From Ecdyonurus torrentis (lineage: Eukaryota > Arthropoda > Insecta > Ephemeroptera > Heptageniidae), in NCBI GenBank assembly GCA_949318235.1, contig OX439131.1, positions 4,547,964 to 4,611,963 on the forward strand: a stretch of DNA of 64,000 bases, written 5' to 3'. Position 1 is the first letter of the stretch. Every line of letters starts with the position of its first letter. Below, piece by piece: positions 12,817 to 26,930 of this stretch. Made by a program: the position numbers and the translations under genes. The notes beneath the pieces are model-generated. The model was not told the origin of the DNA and ran no database searches. It worked only from the letters and a program-made list of their open reading frames with translations.

Positions 12817-15800
12817 AGAAAAGAAAGAAAGAAAGAGTGAAGAAAAAAAAGAGGAAAATTTTCATCTTATAAGTTGTTACAAAAACTTGGTTAACTTAGT
12901 GATAGCAATAATAAATTACATTTAAAGTTTTCAGTATTAAAACGATGTTGAAATACATATTGTTTTTATACTTCTTCCTACTTTATATATTTTATTTATA
13001 TAACTTTTTACATGCTCTTTCAGCTCTTCTCTTAAAAGTTGTGTTGTTACATAATATACATTGCAACTTTAAATAATAAAATATTACACTTAACTTATGC
13101 TTTATTTTATATAATGCTTTTATGTAAGCTAAATCAATATTATTATAGTTTACAATTTGTGCTAACTAGATATCGATAAATTATTAAAGTTGAAGTTTAT
13201 TTTTTATAATTCAATTATAGAAATCTCTGTCGATAAATACTGACCTTTATAGAGATAATTTATTAGTAATTATTTTTAACCCTAGAGTGATTCAATTTTT
13301 TCTATTTGATTATAGAAAAAAAGAAAGAAAGAAAGAAAAAAGAAGGCCTAAAAAAGAAAGAAAAAGATTTTGAGAACCATTTGATTATGAGAGTAAATAT
13401 TGAGGAACGTCTCAAAATATTTCAAATTTAAATTTTCATGAAATAGTAGTTGGAATAAGTAAAAATACTAAAGTCTTCTGACTTCTATGTGGTGGTCCAT
13501 TATTAAATTATTATTGTCGTTTGCATGGACTATTTATCAGTTGTTATGACCCTTAGTGTTTCTCGTCTCGCTCTCTAAAATAATATTAAAAAAATATATG
13601 GTAGTGACCAAACATTCACGTTAAAAAATTGTCACAAAGATAAAATATTAGATCGCAGATTGAAAGTTGGCTACGTTCTTACATAGAAGAAAAGCTTGTA
13701 TTTCACGCGGTTGAAGTGTATGACATTCGCGAGATATTGGGACAAAAATAGCCCAACACGACGATGTTTTACTAAAGGGCGAAGGGAGAAGTAACGTTCG
13801 TTATTGTTATCACCTTTATAGTAAGGAAGTGATGAATCTTCCTTCTTTTTATGTCTGACAAACATTTCAAAATAAAATAAAAGCTGTGTGCAAAGTTTTA
13901 TCGTCATAAATGTTGTGTATACTTTACACTGTGTACAGAGAGAGAAAGTGAAGAAATTAAGATTTTAATGTTCACAATTTAATTAGTTTCATTTCTACAC
14001 CATTTCGTTTCACTTCTGCTTAAAATTGTGAAAATTCTAGTTTTGTTATTATTTGTGTTTACCAAATCAAGTATTTCTTTGAATTTAAATGATACGTTTG
14101 TGTAAATGCACACAATTTTGATGTATCAGTTAGACCCCTCCTCTATTTATATATTTTCAGAATAACAATAACATCTTTAATATTCAAATCTTAGTTATAA
14201 AAAATTCATCAAACGTATCAGTATAGTTATTCGTATTGCCAAATATACCCTGGCTTTCCTTTGTGATCTTGAAAAGACAGTAGAGACCACATACAACTTA
14301 TTATATTATATTTTTTATCCAGTCTAAAAAGACTTCAAAGCAGGCTTTGTAAATTTTTGACGTGCTGTCATATGTTTATTTGTGTATATTCAACAAGAGA
14401 GAGACACAGAGAGGGTAGAGATGAAGACGGAAAAAAAAAAAAAAAAAAGTGTCCAAATGATGATGCAATTGCGACATGATCACTAATTGTTCTCACAGTG
14501 TGCACAGCGTTTGTTTAACTTTTCAAGGTTCTTAGTAAACACCACATGACATGTTTCAATTCACAGTCAGCTCAATGCTGGAGCACATTATGTTCTCGAC
14601 TCATACATACTCATATTATATATTAGATCAGCTTTTATAATGTAAAACAAAGAAACTCATGTATAAACTATATATATTATACACAATGAGATAAAGTTCG
14701 GTGATTAAAATGTCTATTAAATCTATATTACTCTATAATGTTTTCAGGATATATTTAACCATCATGACGTGTCTTTTCGTCTCTTTGTAACAACGGATAC
14801 GCTTTATTTTTTTCGTCTCGTGTAGTGATCTGATAAACTCAAAACAATTGTCACGTCTTTATAAAACATAAAGCTGATTTTACAATGGAAGTAAGATTTT
14901 TAACGACGGTTTTTCATTGTTGTAAAAATCAAAATACGTCGATTTATAAAGATCTTAATTTTAATATAAAATAAGCTAAAATTCAAATAAATAAAAATTG
15001 AAGTTAATATTTGTGCAAATTTTATGTATCTATAAAAAAAAGTCTATGAAGCTTTAAAAAAAAGAGAAAAAAAATAAGGAGGGAGGGATGCTTCCAGTGT
15101 AAAATGAAAAGGTATATAGAGAGGCTCCATATTATATATAAAATATTGACCTATAGGGTAATAAAAATCATCTTCCTTTATCCTTAACGTCATCATTTAT
15201 TCATGACTAAATTAAGTTCTCAATCTTATATAAAGTTATGAAACTTTAATGGTCGCGTCCAAAGTATAAAATAATTATAATAATAATACGTCCTAATTAA
15301 AAGGTATAAAAAATTAGTTTTTTTTTTCTTGTGCAAAGTGAGTGAGAATATATTTCATATTAACTAGTGGCTCAAACGTACAATAAAGCTATCAAAAAAA
15401 TAAGAGAGAGAGAGAGAGAGAGAATGTACATTAATGCTGTGTAAAAATGTAAATTTTTAATTGAGCCATTAACAGAATTAATTTAGAAAATTTTAATATA
15501 GATTGAAAAAAAGTAATTGAAATTATTATTTAACTTTTTTTTTTGAGTTTTAAAATTCTGGTGTATATAATATTTTATTCTTTTTTTACTTTATTATTTT
15601 TTTTATTAAAATAATAATAAATTTCAGTTAATTACTTTCTGAGGTTTATTTCAAGCGTTTCATTTAAACAGTAAACATTAGTTATTTTCAATGTTTCCTA
15701 CAAGGTAAATAGTCTTGAACCGACGAAATTTCTTTGTAGTTTTTCTGGTTAATTTTATTTTAAGCTTCACTTCTTCAACTCTCGTCATATGATGAATTTG

Positions 15801-15942
15801 ATATAAACTTATACTCTCCTTTAGAGAATGTGATCTCATGAGTTACTGTAAATTTTCTGTCTGTGCACTTGATTCAGTTTTATCATTTGTATTCCGCGCG
15901 TCTTCTTCTTCTTCTTTTTTTAATCTCATAACAATAAGCTCC

Positions 15943-16093
15943 AATGTCCCTTACATGTCTTCCGACTCTCGGCTCATTCCTTAGACACGAGTTAAATTTC
16001 CCTGTCTAGAGGGAACACTTGAGATAGCGTAACTATATTATAGACACTGACTACAGATTTGTACAGGGAGTCGGAAGACATGCAAGGGACATT
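15943..16093. mobile_element. Short inverted-repeat element beside the TTAA MITE
   Basis: AATGTCCCTTACATGTCTTC at 15943-15962 and its mirror GAGTCGGAAGACATGCAAGG, which starts at 16068, form arms of about 26 bp with one mismatch. The spacer is about 100 bp. The right arm runs directly into the TTAA that borders the next MITE, so the two are adjacent or nested. Confidence 0.6.
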
Positions 16094-16095
16094 AA

Positions 16096-16457
16096 AGGAA
16101 TAGGCCAGAAGAAAACATAAGCATTTATATCACACAACACTTGATGGGACTTACATAAACTAAATTTACATAATTTTAGTTTGTCTCAAAAGCCAACTGT
16201 AGCTCCGTAGCAGTGATCATAAATTTTCAATATATGCAACCCACACAACATTTTTTTTTTTTTTTACTAATTATTGCATGTTTCTGACGTCACGCAAATA
16301 GTCACGAATAGTCACGCAAATTTGCATACTTTACAGTATTTTCACGCTCTCTCGTGGGGCTAAATTAACATTCTGGTAAAAATTGTCATCAGTTTTGAAG
16401 ATCCCATTTCGTGTTTATTCATTAAAAAGCACATGCTGTTGTATGTGGTCTATGGCT
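16096..16457 (+). mobile_element. TTAA-flanked MITE, copy A
   Basis: The element lies between two TTAA tetranucleotides (16092-16095 and 16458-16461). It starts AGGAATAGGCC and ends GGTCTATGGCT, an imperfect terminal inverted repeat. A second copy in opposite orientation lies at 43409-43767 and matches along almost the whole length, including the ends and segments such as AAGATCCCATTTCGTGTTTA. TTAA duplication is typical of piggyBac- and Kolobok-type transposons. There is no coding capacity. It carries TGACGTCA at 16285-16292. Confidence 0.8.
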
Positions 16458-16461
16458 TTAA

Positions 16462-17052
16462 ATAAGCTCGTTTGTAAACTTTTTTTTTTATCCGGGAAAA
16501 ATGACAATCCTTTAATGGTTTTTCAATGAAATTGCACATTTTTGGGGGACAAAGTTACAGGTTTACGAACAAATTTAATGAATTTAAAAAAATATTTACA
16601 ATAAGGCACTATATTTTAGGAAAAAAAAACATGTATGAATATATAAAGTTCAATGAAGATCGCGTGTATTATCGTAGCCACCGAAAGAAAAATGACAAGA
16701 TATAGCTTGGTAAAGGTTGAATGCATCAAAAAACCCACGTAGTATATTATATTTCATGTAATGTCATTGCATTTTGTCAAATACTAAATATCATAATAAA
16801 AAAATCGTAAATATATAATTATTATTATTTTATTGTTTTGTAAATTGTTATATTCCAAACTTCTCTCCGTGTAAGGAAGGTATAATGTATAAAACATATA
16901 AACAAAGTATAACTTCAACATAAGTTTTTATTGTCTCGTTGGTCATATATCATTATAACAACGACACAAAATATGCATAAAATTACAATAAAAGCGGAGG
17001 TTTTGAAATATAAATTGCTTATTTATCTGCACACCTGTACAATGTTATGTAT

Positions 17053-17090
<38 letters not shown>

Positions 17091-17895
17091 CTAGAGAATG
17101 TTATGTTATGTATAAAAGATAATAAATACAGAATAGCAAATAGCATCACAATGACAAATCGGATTTCCGTCATTATCTTTTATTACGAAATGGACGTTGT
17201 CGTGTGATGAAAAATGACAAGGTGTCGATCATAACACCTTTTTTTTTTTTTTTTTTTTTAGTTTTATTCAAAAATATACCACGCACTACATATAAAATAA
17301 AAAAGATTATATATTAGAGGGGTTTAGTTAAAATATATTTTCTAACTTTTCACGTTTTGTATGTCACTTTTGTTATATAATGATACTTTTTGGTCACAGT
17401 TTTAGGTGTTTTATTATGACGATAAAAACTTGAATTTTATCATATTTTTAACATAAATATAGTTCTTAATATTTAATTGAGAAAATTTTAAAAATTAAAG
17501 TAATAAATATTGAAAGAAAAAAATTAAGACTTTTTTTTTTTTTCCTTCTGAAAATTGCTTTTGGCACAAATTTAAGACTTTTTTTTTATTGACATTTTAG
17601 GAAGGAATATTTTAAAACTTTGATTGCACCTTTCATTCAAGATCAAAGCAAAAACGTATATAAATAAAAATGTTCTACAGCTGCTTATATATAAAAGAAA
17701 ACAGTATGTTTATTTTTATCTATATAGAAAATATTAAATTTCCATTGATTGCAAATAAATTTGAGTCAAAACATCGTTTATAGTTAACAACATTCTTGAT
17801 GTCTCCAAACAATAGCAAAGCAAGCAAAAAGACAAAAGGAGGTTTAAATTTCGACATCTGCTTTTCATGTAAAAGAACGATATATAATATATACA

Positions 17896-17968
<73 letters not shown>

Positions 17969-19744
17969 GTATATATATATTATATGATTCGCGGGCGGGC
18001 GAAGTAAGAGCAATGTCATTAAGCAAGCTATACACGAGTTTTCTGTGTATAAGATATAAGAAACTTCAATGTCTCCTTTGGCTTTTATGTATGTAACCAC
18101 TCTGATTTGTGACTGGAGAGAAAAAAAATAAAATATAAAAAATAAAAGTAAAAAAGTGAGGTTTACAATAGTGGAGTGACATGCCTAAAATAGCAACATT
18201 GCCCAGTTTAGCATTCCAGACTTGGGGGTTAGGGAGAATGGAAGGGGAACGTATATATAACTCCTGTTCGACCAGAGGCTACTTTTTTTTTTATCACTTA
18301 TGCAGAGGAAAATACAAGCAGAGCCAATATCTGGTATTGATTGTAATATGTACTGTATACATACACGAAGCAGCAAATAATGTAATTCACATAATCTATT
18401 TTATTACAATACATTAAATTTACAGCTTTGGATAAAGATAATACTATAAATTTATTATATGAATTGGAAATCAATGTTTTCTTTATTCATAGATACATAT
18501 TTTAATGCAATTTATTTATGAATATAATATCTTGAAATTTATATTCAAATGCGTATTGAAACATTTTAATAAGTATATATTTAATTTTTAATATCTATAT
18601 TGAAATTTTTTTCTTCTTCTTTTTTTATTGTACTATATGTACTATATTGTACTATATGAATGATCAAAATAAAAATAATATTGAAAAATTATTCATAATT
18701 TAAATGTTAAATGGGTTAATGCTGAAAATTCAAATCTTTGAAACAGTGGGTCAGATTCTTGCCAGGCGTAAAACCTCGCCCTTTGAATTGTATATATTTA
18801 TATATAAATAATATAAAATACAATTATTTATTTACTTAAAATAATTAAACTGGACCTTTAAAATGTAGAGTAAATTTGTAACACAAGTTAACGTAAGTAA
18901 AGGTTTGTTAAAATAATATTAATAATAATACAAATATGATACGAAAACATGAGACTAAAAAGTTAGATATACGAAAATACTAAAGCGTATTATCTTGACA
19001 GACGATGTTTTATAGATACAGTCATACGTTATAAATATTAATTATTTCTCATTTATCTTGTATTTAATTCTACACATATAGTTTACTCGCATGATATTTT
19101 TTATTACGGAAATGTGTAGCTATATAATACTTTTTTTTTTCTCATGGTATCCAAGGTCGTGGTGGGATTACCTCTATGGAATATAAATTTTCAGCCCCTA
19201 CATCATGAATGTTAATGTCTTATGTTAGGGGTCGAATATGAATTTCTATAAATAATGTGTTTATCTGCAGCACACAATCTAGTATGCGGATGAACCTTTT
19301 CTTGCAGTTAGAGAAAAGATTTATCACATGTAAAATATTTTGAGGTTTTTGTATGTACCTTTACCAGAGAAAGATAATTAAATGGAGGATAATTAAATGA
19401 AGATTACTGCTGTAATTCTATATATAGTATACGTGGAGAGGGTTAGAAGAAATTTAATTGTATTTTATATTATATAGTATTGTTTATAAATCAATTTCTG
19501 GTAATTGCATTTAAAGAAAAGTAACTCAATAAATCAGTTATAAAACTTCATGTTTAAGAAGATTAAAAAAAAAATGTTTTGTTGTATAAGATATAAAAGT
19601 TAAGTTTGCTTTCATGGTAATGAGAGTATAAGAAGTATTGATCATTTTGTTTACTGCTGGTATATATATATAATTGTAAATATAGGTCAACCTGAAGGTT
19701 ATTGCATGACAATTAATAATTTTAACTCATGTTGATGTCCACAG
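16462..19744. other. Noncoding stretch upstream of the first recognised dlp exon
   Basis: AT-rich, with (TA)n tracts around 17047-17090 and 17900-17966 and T-runs near 17241 and 17531. It ends in the splice acceptor TTGATGTCCACAG at 19744. No further exon was seen; the last part at least is dlp intron. Confidence 0.6.
17900..17966. repeat. (TA)n microsatellite
   Basis: Pure TA tract. Confidence 0.95.
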
Positions 19745-20022
19745 GTGAAAGTTGCGTGTGGACCAGCTCAATGGACAGAAGTTCAGAAAGTCCCAGAAAA
19801 TGCCACCCAACTACTTGCAAGTCCTTCACAAGGCTGGGCACCGAGTCAACCTGAAGAACAAAATGAGGGAGGAAAAGTATCGAAGCTTCTACTTGGTATC
19901 CTCAACAGCTTGGGAAAGTCCAAGGGATTCTATGCTGGACTTGCGGATACACTCTGCTCGGACGACAGTTTTGCTGAGACTGCGGAGGACGCGGACTGTT
20001 GGAATGGACATCGAGTAGCGCA
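19745..20022 (+). CDS. dlp: dlp coding exon, Cys-rich core end
   Basis: Acceptor CCACAG|GTG, donor GCGCA|GTAAGT, 278 bases entered in phase 0. The peptide begins VKVACGPAQWTEV, has an N-glycosylation sequon (ENAT), then GGKVSKLLLGILNSLGKSKG, FYAGLADTLC and DADCWNGHRVA. This corresponds to the vertebrate GPC4/6 block from CGPP to DDCWNG. A second frame is also open across the exon but does not resemble a glypican. Confidence 0.9.
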
Positions 20023-22951
20023 GTAAGTAAAAAAAAAAAAATAATGATAAAGAAAAAAAAAATGAAAGAAAGAAAGAAGAAGGAAAAAAAAAAACTTTAC
20101 GTGTCGATTTAGATAACACAATAAAAAAGTTTACATTTTTCATAACATTCTTGAGCTTGTACATATATGCGCTTGTCTTATATTTTCATTTTTTTTCTTC
20201 AATTTTTATTCCGATATCAAACATTTTTGAAATACTTAAACTAAAAATTCATTGAAATTTGCTCTATTTCTGTGCAAAATCAATATTTTGCCTTGATATT
20301 ACAAAAATAATTTTGTAACAAAGTAAAAGCCACTAAATAGTGTAAAAAACAAAGAGTATGGAGTGAAAAATATGAAAATAAATCTACGTAAAATTAAACA
20401 TTGTAGTAACGATGTGATTGACAACTTTCATCCCTTCATTAAAAAATAAAAAGTAAACATATATTTACTTTTACGCTTTTATACGTCTAAAAATTGTACT
20501 GAAATTTTATTTAAAACATTTATAATATTTCATATATACGATGAGAATAATAATACCACATATTTTTCTTTCTGTGTTCTATATATAAAGAAAACAAGTT
20601 GAAAAAACTGATCCAATATAATAATCTAATAATAATGGAAGCAGAAAACATACTAAATGGAAACGACAAAAATGTTTTCATTTTTTGTTTCTAAAAAAGA
20701 AAAAAAAAAAAAAAGATATAGTTTCTTTTATTTTACCGTATACAGAAATGTTTATTTTATACCACCCAAAAGTCATCTTACATTAAAAGTTATTCTCTTT
20801 TATAAGGCTGGCATGCAAATACCGAAAATCCATCCATTTCTTTTCTGCTCTGGTGCTTGTGCCGTTGTAAATTAAAAGTAAACTGAAGCTGACATGAAGC
20901 TTTTGAGGAGAATAAAGCTCTATTAAAAATCAATCAAACCAAAAAGCTTTTTTTCGTTTTCTTTGATATTTGAATATATAAAAAAAATTTAGAGAGAAAA
21001 AATAATATAGGAAAAAAAAAAAAGTTAAAAGCAGAAAAAAAAATGTGCTGACAGAGAAAATTCCCTTGAAACGAGAATTTTTTTATTATTTTTATTTGAA
21101 ACGTGTTTTTCTTCTATCAAACCTATTAGTCAAATTATTAAAGGCAAAAGAAAGAAAAAAAGAAAAAGTACACCGGTGTTATTGAGGATACCAAAGTATA
21201 ACGTTTTCCAATATCAATATTGATTTTTTTAAATTTAATCGTTTTTATCCCATATATACTGTGTTGGATATGCGAATTTTTTTTGGTTGTTACTATACAG
21301 AGAGGCTTATAATACGTAGACTACGTAGAGAGAGTAGAATTTATTGGAAATATAATTTACGTGTGTTATTTTTTATACAATACAAAGTTTAGTCATGTTA
21401 TATTTTCCCAAAAAAACATTGACAGAGAGAAAGAGAGCTATAAAATAAGCTTATATATTTGAATGTTTTATATTTTTTCGTGTATTTTACGACTTAAAAA
21501 AAAGTGATTTAAGACTGTTGCAAAATATTTATATATATTATGAATTATTTAAAATTTTAGAATCAAAATAATTCAATTTAAGAATTGAAATATACACATT
21601 TAAACAAAATTTTATTACTGTTTATGTATTTAAATATTTGAGTATATAAAAGACTTATTTACATTAACTGCAACAAGAAAATGAAGTTTATTATTGTTTT
21701 ATTTTACTAATTTTTTAAAACATTTAAGAACAAAAATAAGTACATAATTATGAAAGACAATTTTTAGCAACAGTTACTTAAAACATCATTATTCATGCTA
21801 TACAATACTGCATTATTTAATTACAATATTACTATACTACATATTATAGCATAAATATTGTACTGCGTACAACATTGATATTTATGCGATTCCATTTTAG
21901 CAACATTTATTTTATTATGACATGATATAAATGTAGCATAAATTCCTCTTTCCGTGCCTCTGTCTGCAATCTATATTTATGTTAATTACTTTTATTTTTG
22001 ATTGGGCAATCTAATTTTATTATTATTAGTGAATTCCGACGTAAATAAGTAAACAAAATTAAAGTGATTTATATTATACAATATTAACTCGTAAATTTTA
22101 TTGATTTTTCCACACACAATGAGGTGAATCTATTTTTTTTTTATTGCATTTTGAAAGAGAGAATCATCCTGAATCGATTCATGCGAAATTTGATATATAT
22201 TATATAATTATGTTTTTGTTTGAATATATTTCATTAATTTTTGAAAATCATGATATGACGACACAGTTATATGTATACGCTAGAAAATATTTTGGTCTAC
22301 CTCATTATTATGAACTATCTCTGCCGCATACGTATATCGACACATTTGCATCTCATATACATATTCTGAAATAACTTGGTGGCAATGTGAAGTGCATAAC
22401 AAATAATATGAGAATCTCAATAATCAGCGAATTAATATACTGACGTCACAACTTTGCAGACAAAAGCTATATTCATGTAAGCAAGTTTGGCACGAAATAA
22501 TGATATTCTTGTAAAACACCAAGAGTAAACTTTTTTTTTTAATTTAATAAAAACATTGAAAAGAGAGAGAGAGAATACATACAGAAAGGGAGAGAGAGAA
22601 AAAAAAGCAGCACCACAAACTTTAATTAAATTCTGTCCTACACAGCTTACTTAATATTAATAATTAATGTTTTCTATTGATTTTTGTTTTCTCTTTTATC
22701 ATGATATTTTTTAATTTACATTTTAAAATACTTCACTTTGTTTGTCTACTTTACTTTTATTTGCTATTTTTTAAATTGACTTTATAGGTCGATGTATGAA
22801 TACTTTAGATTTAAAAAAAAATTACTTTTTTATTTTTATTTTTATTATTATTATTTTTTTTTTTTGAAGGCGTTACGAATTGGTCATTTTTTTGTTGTTA
22901 TATCATGTTTTTGTGTGTTGAGAAGTGGCGTGTTTGTTTGACGTGTGCTCT

Positions 22952-23041
<90 letters not shown>

Positions 23042-23126
23042 CTCGCTGTCTCTCTCTTTTGAGACTTATATAACTGAGTGAGCAGTGCTGATGAGCGGGG
23101 TCAAGGGAGGGTCACCACCCAGCAGC

Positions 23127-23174
<48 letters not shown>

Positions 23175-26100
23175 CGTGACGAGAAGTACACCGTGTGGAT
23201 TATCACCACCTCACACCAAAATTTAATTAGCAATGAGTTTGTAATGACGCAGTTCACGTGTTATATTATCATCCTAAAGTCATTATACCTTTCATATTTT
23301 TAAACTCACACCATGGCACTGCTACATATATGAATGTGATGTATTTGAATTGAAATTACATTTAACGCTTTTTATTAGCTAATTATTCATACAAATAAAT
23401 CATGTATTATTATTATTATTATACTATAAAATGATGTTTGTTTCATTGTAATCAGCCAACTATACATCATTTCCATACATCAATATTTGCTTTAAAAACA
23501 AATTTAGTATTTGTTGGTCTCTATAATACTGACGAATAACAAATTTAATTTATAATTTTTTTTTAACTAAAATAACTTTTTTTTTTTTTTTCGTTCGATG
23601 CCATTTGAGATGCGATCGGAGCAACTCGTGCATGGTAGTTTGCTATTCAGGAAGGCACCGAAGGATGAGGCAGAGAGGAAAAAAATCATTTACAAGCAAA
23701 CTAATTTATTTGAATGATATTTATAGCGTTGTAGTTATAAATAAACTTGAAGAAATAAGTCAATTGTCAAGGATTGTTTTAGTTTTCGTGTCTTGTCAAA
23801 TAATTTATGTTAAAAAACATGAAGTCGTCTCTTGCCAAAATGTTTTATCTTTTCACTTGTTTCGGATTTATTTCGCGACAAACTAACACACATTAAAATG
23901 TTTTAATTAATTTGAGTGCTTTTGTTTTTTCATTCAACTGCAATGAAGTGAAGTGTGCTTAAAGAAAATAATTATTATATTGCAAGTACTTAACATTACA
24001 ATATTGCAAGGAAAATATGTTACTGAGAACAAGAGAGAGAATAATAATTTATTATTTAGAGTTTTATATATTATACATTAAATTGAAACATGATAAAATG
24101 TTCACTCATTAGTCATTACAAAGATTAATATTTACACGCAAGTTTCATGGGAAATAAGGAACAATAAGACACACACGTTGATATGAAAAACAATAATAAA
24201 ATATTCCAATAATTTTTCTTTCCATAGGGTGGAATCTATTTCCTTTGTCGGCGTGTTTGGATAGACCCTCATTTCACGCTGAAACCTTCATTGACCTAAT
24301 CGACCAGTAAAACAAATTTTCAACTTCTCATAAGTTACACTTCCACAACTAATTTCAAATCTATTTTCACTTTTTTTTTTTTAATACACCTTCAATTCTT
24401 TTCTTATTAGTAATGGACGTGAGAAAAAAACTTCAAACTTTTTTTTTTTTTTTTTTTTTTTTGTTCATTCTCTACATAAATCCATTTATCTTCATTTATA
24501 TAACGTGTGAAATTACTTACGTTCTTTTCGCGGATGGTTTTCTATCAACACTTTTTAGACTTATTGCATTATATATTTAATTGCTTATTTATTTATCTCT
24601 GTTTATCTATACGTTATTGTATATATTTTCTACTTTTGCTTACATTTCTTATAATATACTCATAGGTCACATTAGAATAATCAGTACCAAATCATGTCAC
24701 TTTATTTTTCCCTTATAGCTATATATGACGTACTTTGCATTCATTACGTGTTATTTTGAAAGGTTATCTCTAGTGACTCTAGCTACTGTCTAGTTTAGGT
24801 GAATTTATAAATTTATGATGTCTAGCGGAGACAGAGCTGATCTTTGACCTCTGAAACTCACCTACTTGAATTTACAACATAATATTATAACATATAGTAC
24901 AGAACATTACGTTCTCATAACTGAGCTAAGGCTCTTCAGTTATTAATATCTGGAGCACTTGCATCATTCTTTCATGCAACTTTAATCTTGTAAATTTTTT
25001 ATGCAACGAAAGAAATAAGCATTTCTAAGAGTAATGAAATTTAATTTCATTAAAAAACATTGTTCACCGAAGCAACATGGTATTTCCACTTTATTTTAAA
25101 TTCGATGTTTTTAATATTTACTTATACTATATAATATTATGTTTATAGAAAAGAACTGTTATAATATTAATAATGTTAATTAATTATATAATTTAAATTC
25201 ATTTTAATATAAATTATGGTATTTTAATATTTAAATCGTAATAGATATATACTTTATTATTTAAGTTAATTATTATATTGTATTATATTGTTAATAGATT
25301 GCATTTACATATTTAATTAATGTTATAGTCCTGAGTTTGTAACCCAGACGAGATACAAAGTCATACGGGTAGACAGACGTACAAACGCGCGCGGTGCTCA
25401 CTCGCTTTGCTCGCTGTCTTGTATGCGGTGCCATGTGCGCCGCGCCCGGTCGTTCACCTCTCTCTCTACTTCGAACTTGCTGTGTGTGTACCTAGCTTTT
25501 GCTGCTGTACATTCGCGAATTATCCTCTTTCTCTCTCACTCTCTTTTCTCCGCGGTCGTAAGTACTCGGTGTCCTCTACTTGAAGAACGTTTACTTGCGA
25601 CCCTAACTGTTGATGCCCTGCGATGCTGCTGTTGCTGCTGCTGCTGTTGTTGTTTGTTACGTCCAGTCCAGTCGTCTGCATGCAGATTGCGCTAGAGCAG
25701 AGCATACCAGCGGGGTGAGCTTTGGTATCATGCAAAACTGGGACCACTCGTTTAAAGTACAGATCCAGTATTTCTACTGCAGTCCAGTAGTCCACTTTTG
25801 TGATCCTTCCACTGGCATTAAGTTCTCTCCGTCGTTGCGAATAAATATATTGAGCTGATTTACACTCACTATATATAAAAATTAAAGTTCACCATTACCT
25901 GATTACTTATACGGTAAAGGAATGGCGTATTGCTTTAAAGCACCAATGCTTTGAAGTTTTGATTTCATTCTTTCAACGACGTAACAGAAATTGATGGATA
26001 GATAAATCTATACAAATAACTCTGTACCAATGATCAGTCTTCAAAAATTTAAATAACAACTCTTTATATATAAAAAAAGTATCAATGTAAGACATTTTGG

Positions 26101-26886
26101 CACAATTACGTAAACAAATGATTTGAAAAATAGAGGAAAAAACAACAACTTTAAATATGTTAAATTATCGGTAAGCAACAAAACCCACGAAATTTGATGT
26201 ATTTATCGATATAACAAATCCTGTATCACAAAAGTATAAAATGTTTATTTTTGTAAAGCTCATTATTTTGACGCTATAACATGAAGCAAAAGCAGAGCAA
26301 AAGTTGCTTTGAAATACACACTTCTCTTACTATAACATTATCTCTTATTATCCATATTAGCTGCTTTGTAAACTCAACTCTATATAATAAATTGAACTGT
26401 TAAATTATTCATGTATCTCGTTTATATTTTTGGAATATTATATTTTATATATATAATATTATATTTCCCTTTCGTGTATATTATGTGTTAAAAAGATAAA
26501 AATTCAGCAAAAAAAAAAAAATATAATAAACGTTTAAAAATATTATAAAAGTTTGCAAGTTTTAAAATATTTTTATTGTCTTGTTTTGTGATAAATTTAC
26601 AAAAAAAAAAAGAAAATCTGTTTAAATAAAAGTTATATTATATCAGACAAACAGAAAGTCATTAAGAAATTTAATGCGTTTTTCTTGTTTGTTTTTTTAT
26701 TTTCTTTATGCAAATTGAAGTAAGCTTGCTGCGAGTCAGATTAGTCGTGTGGTCAGTTTGTGATGACGTGAACTAATTACCTCTCTCTCTCTCTCTCTGC
26801 ATTAAAAACAAGTGCCGTCTTGTTCTGCACTAACATTGCATCAACCTCAACACTCTCAACACAGTTTTAATTACTGAAACCAAGCA

Positions 26887-26930
<44 letters not shown>

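Noticed and set aside
19752..20018. Second open frame of 88 residues over the first dlp exon
   Set aside because: The other frame carries the glypican cysteines and joins the next exon in phase; this is a shadow.
25520..25795. 91-residue minus-strand frame with Asn/Ser repeats
   Set aside because: It comes from a GCTGCTGTT repeat read backwards and has no recognisable domain; composition alone explains it.
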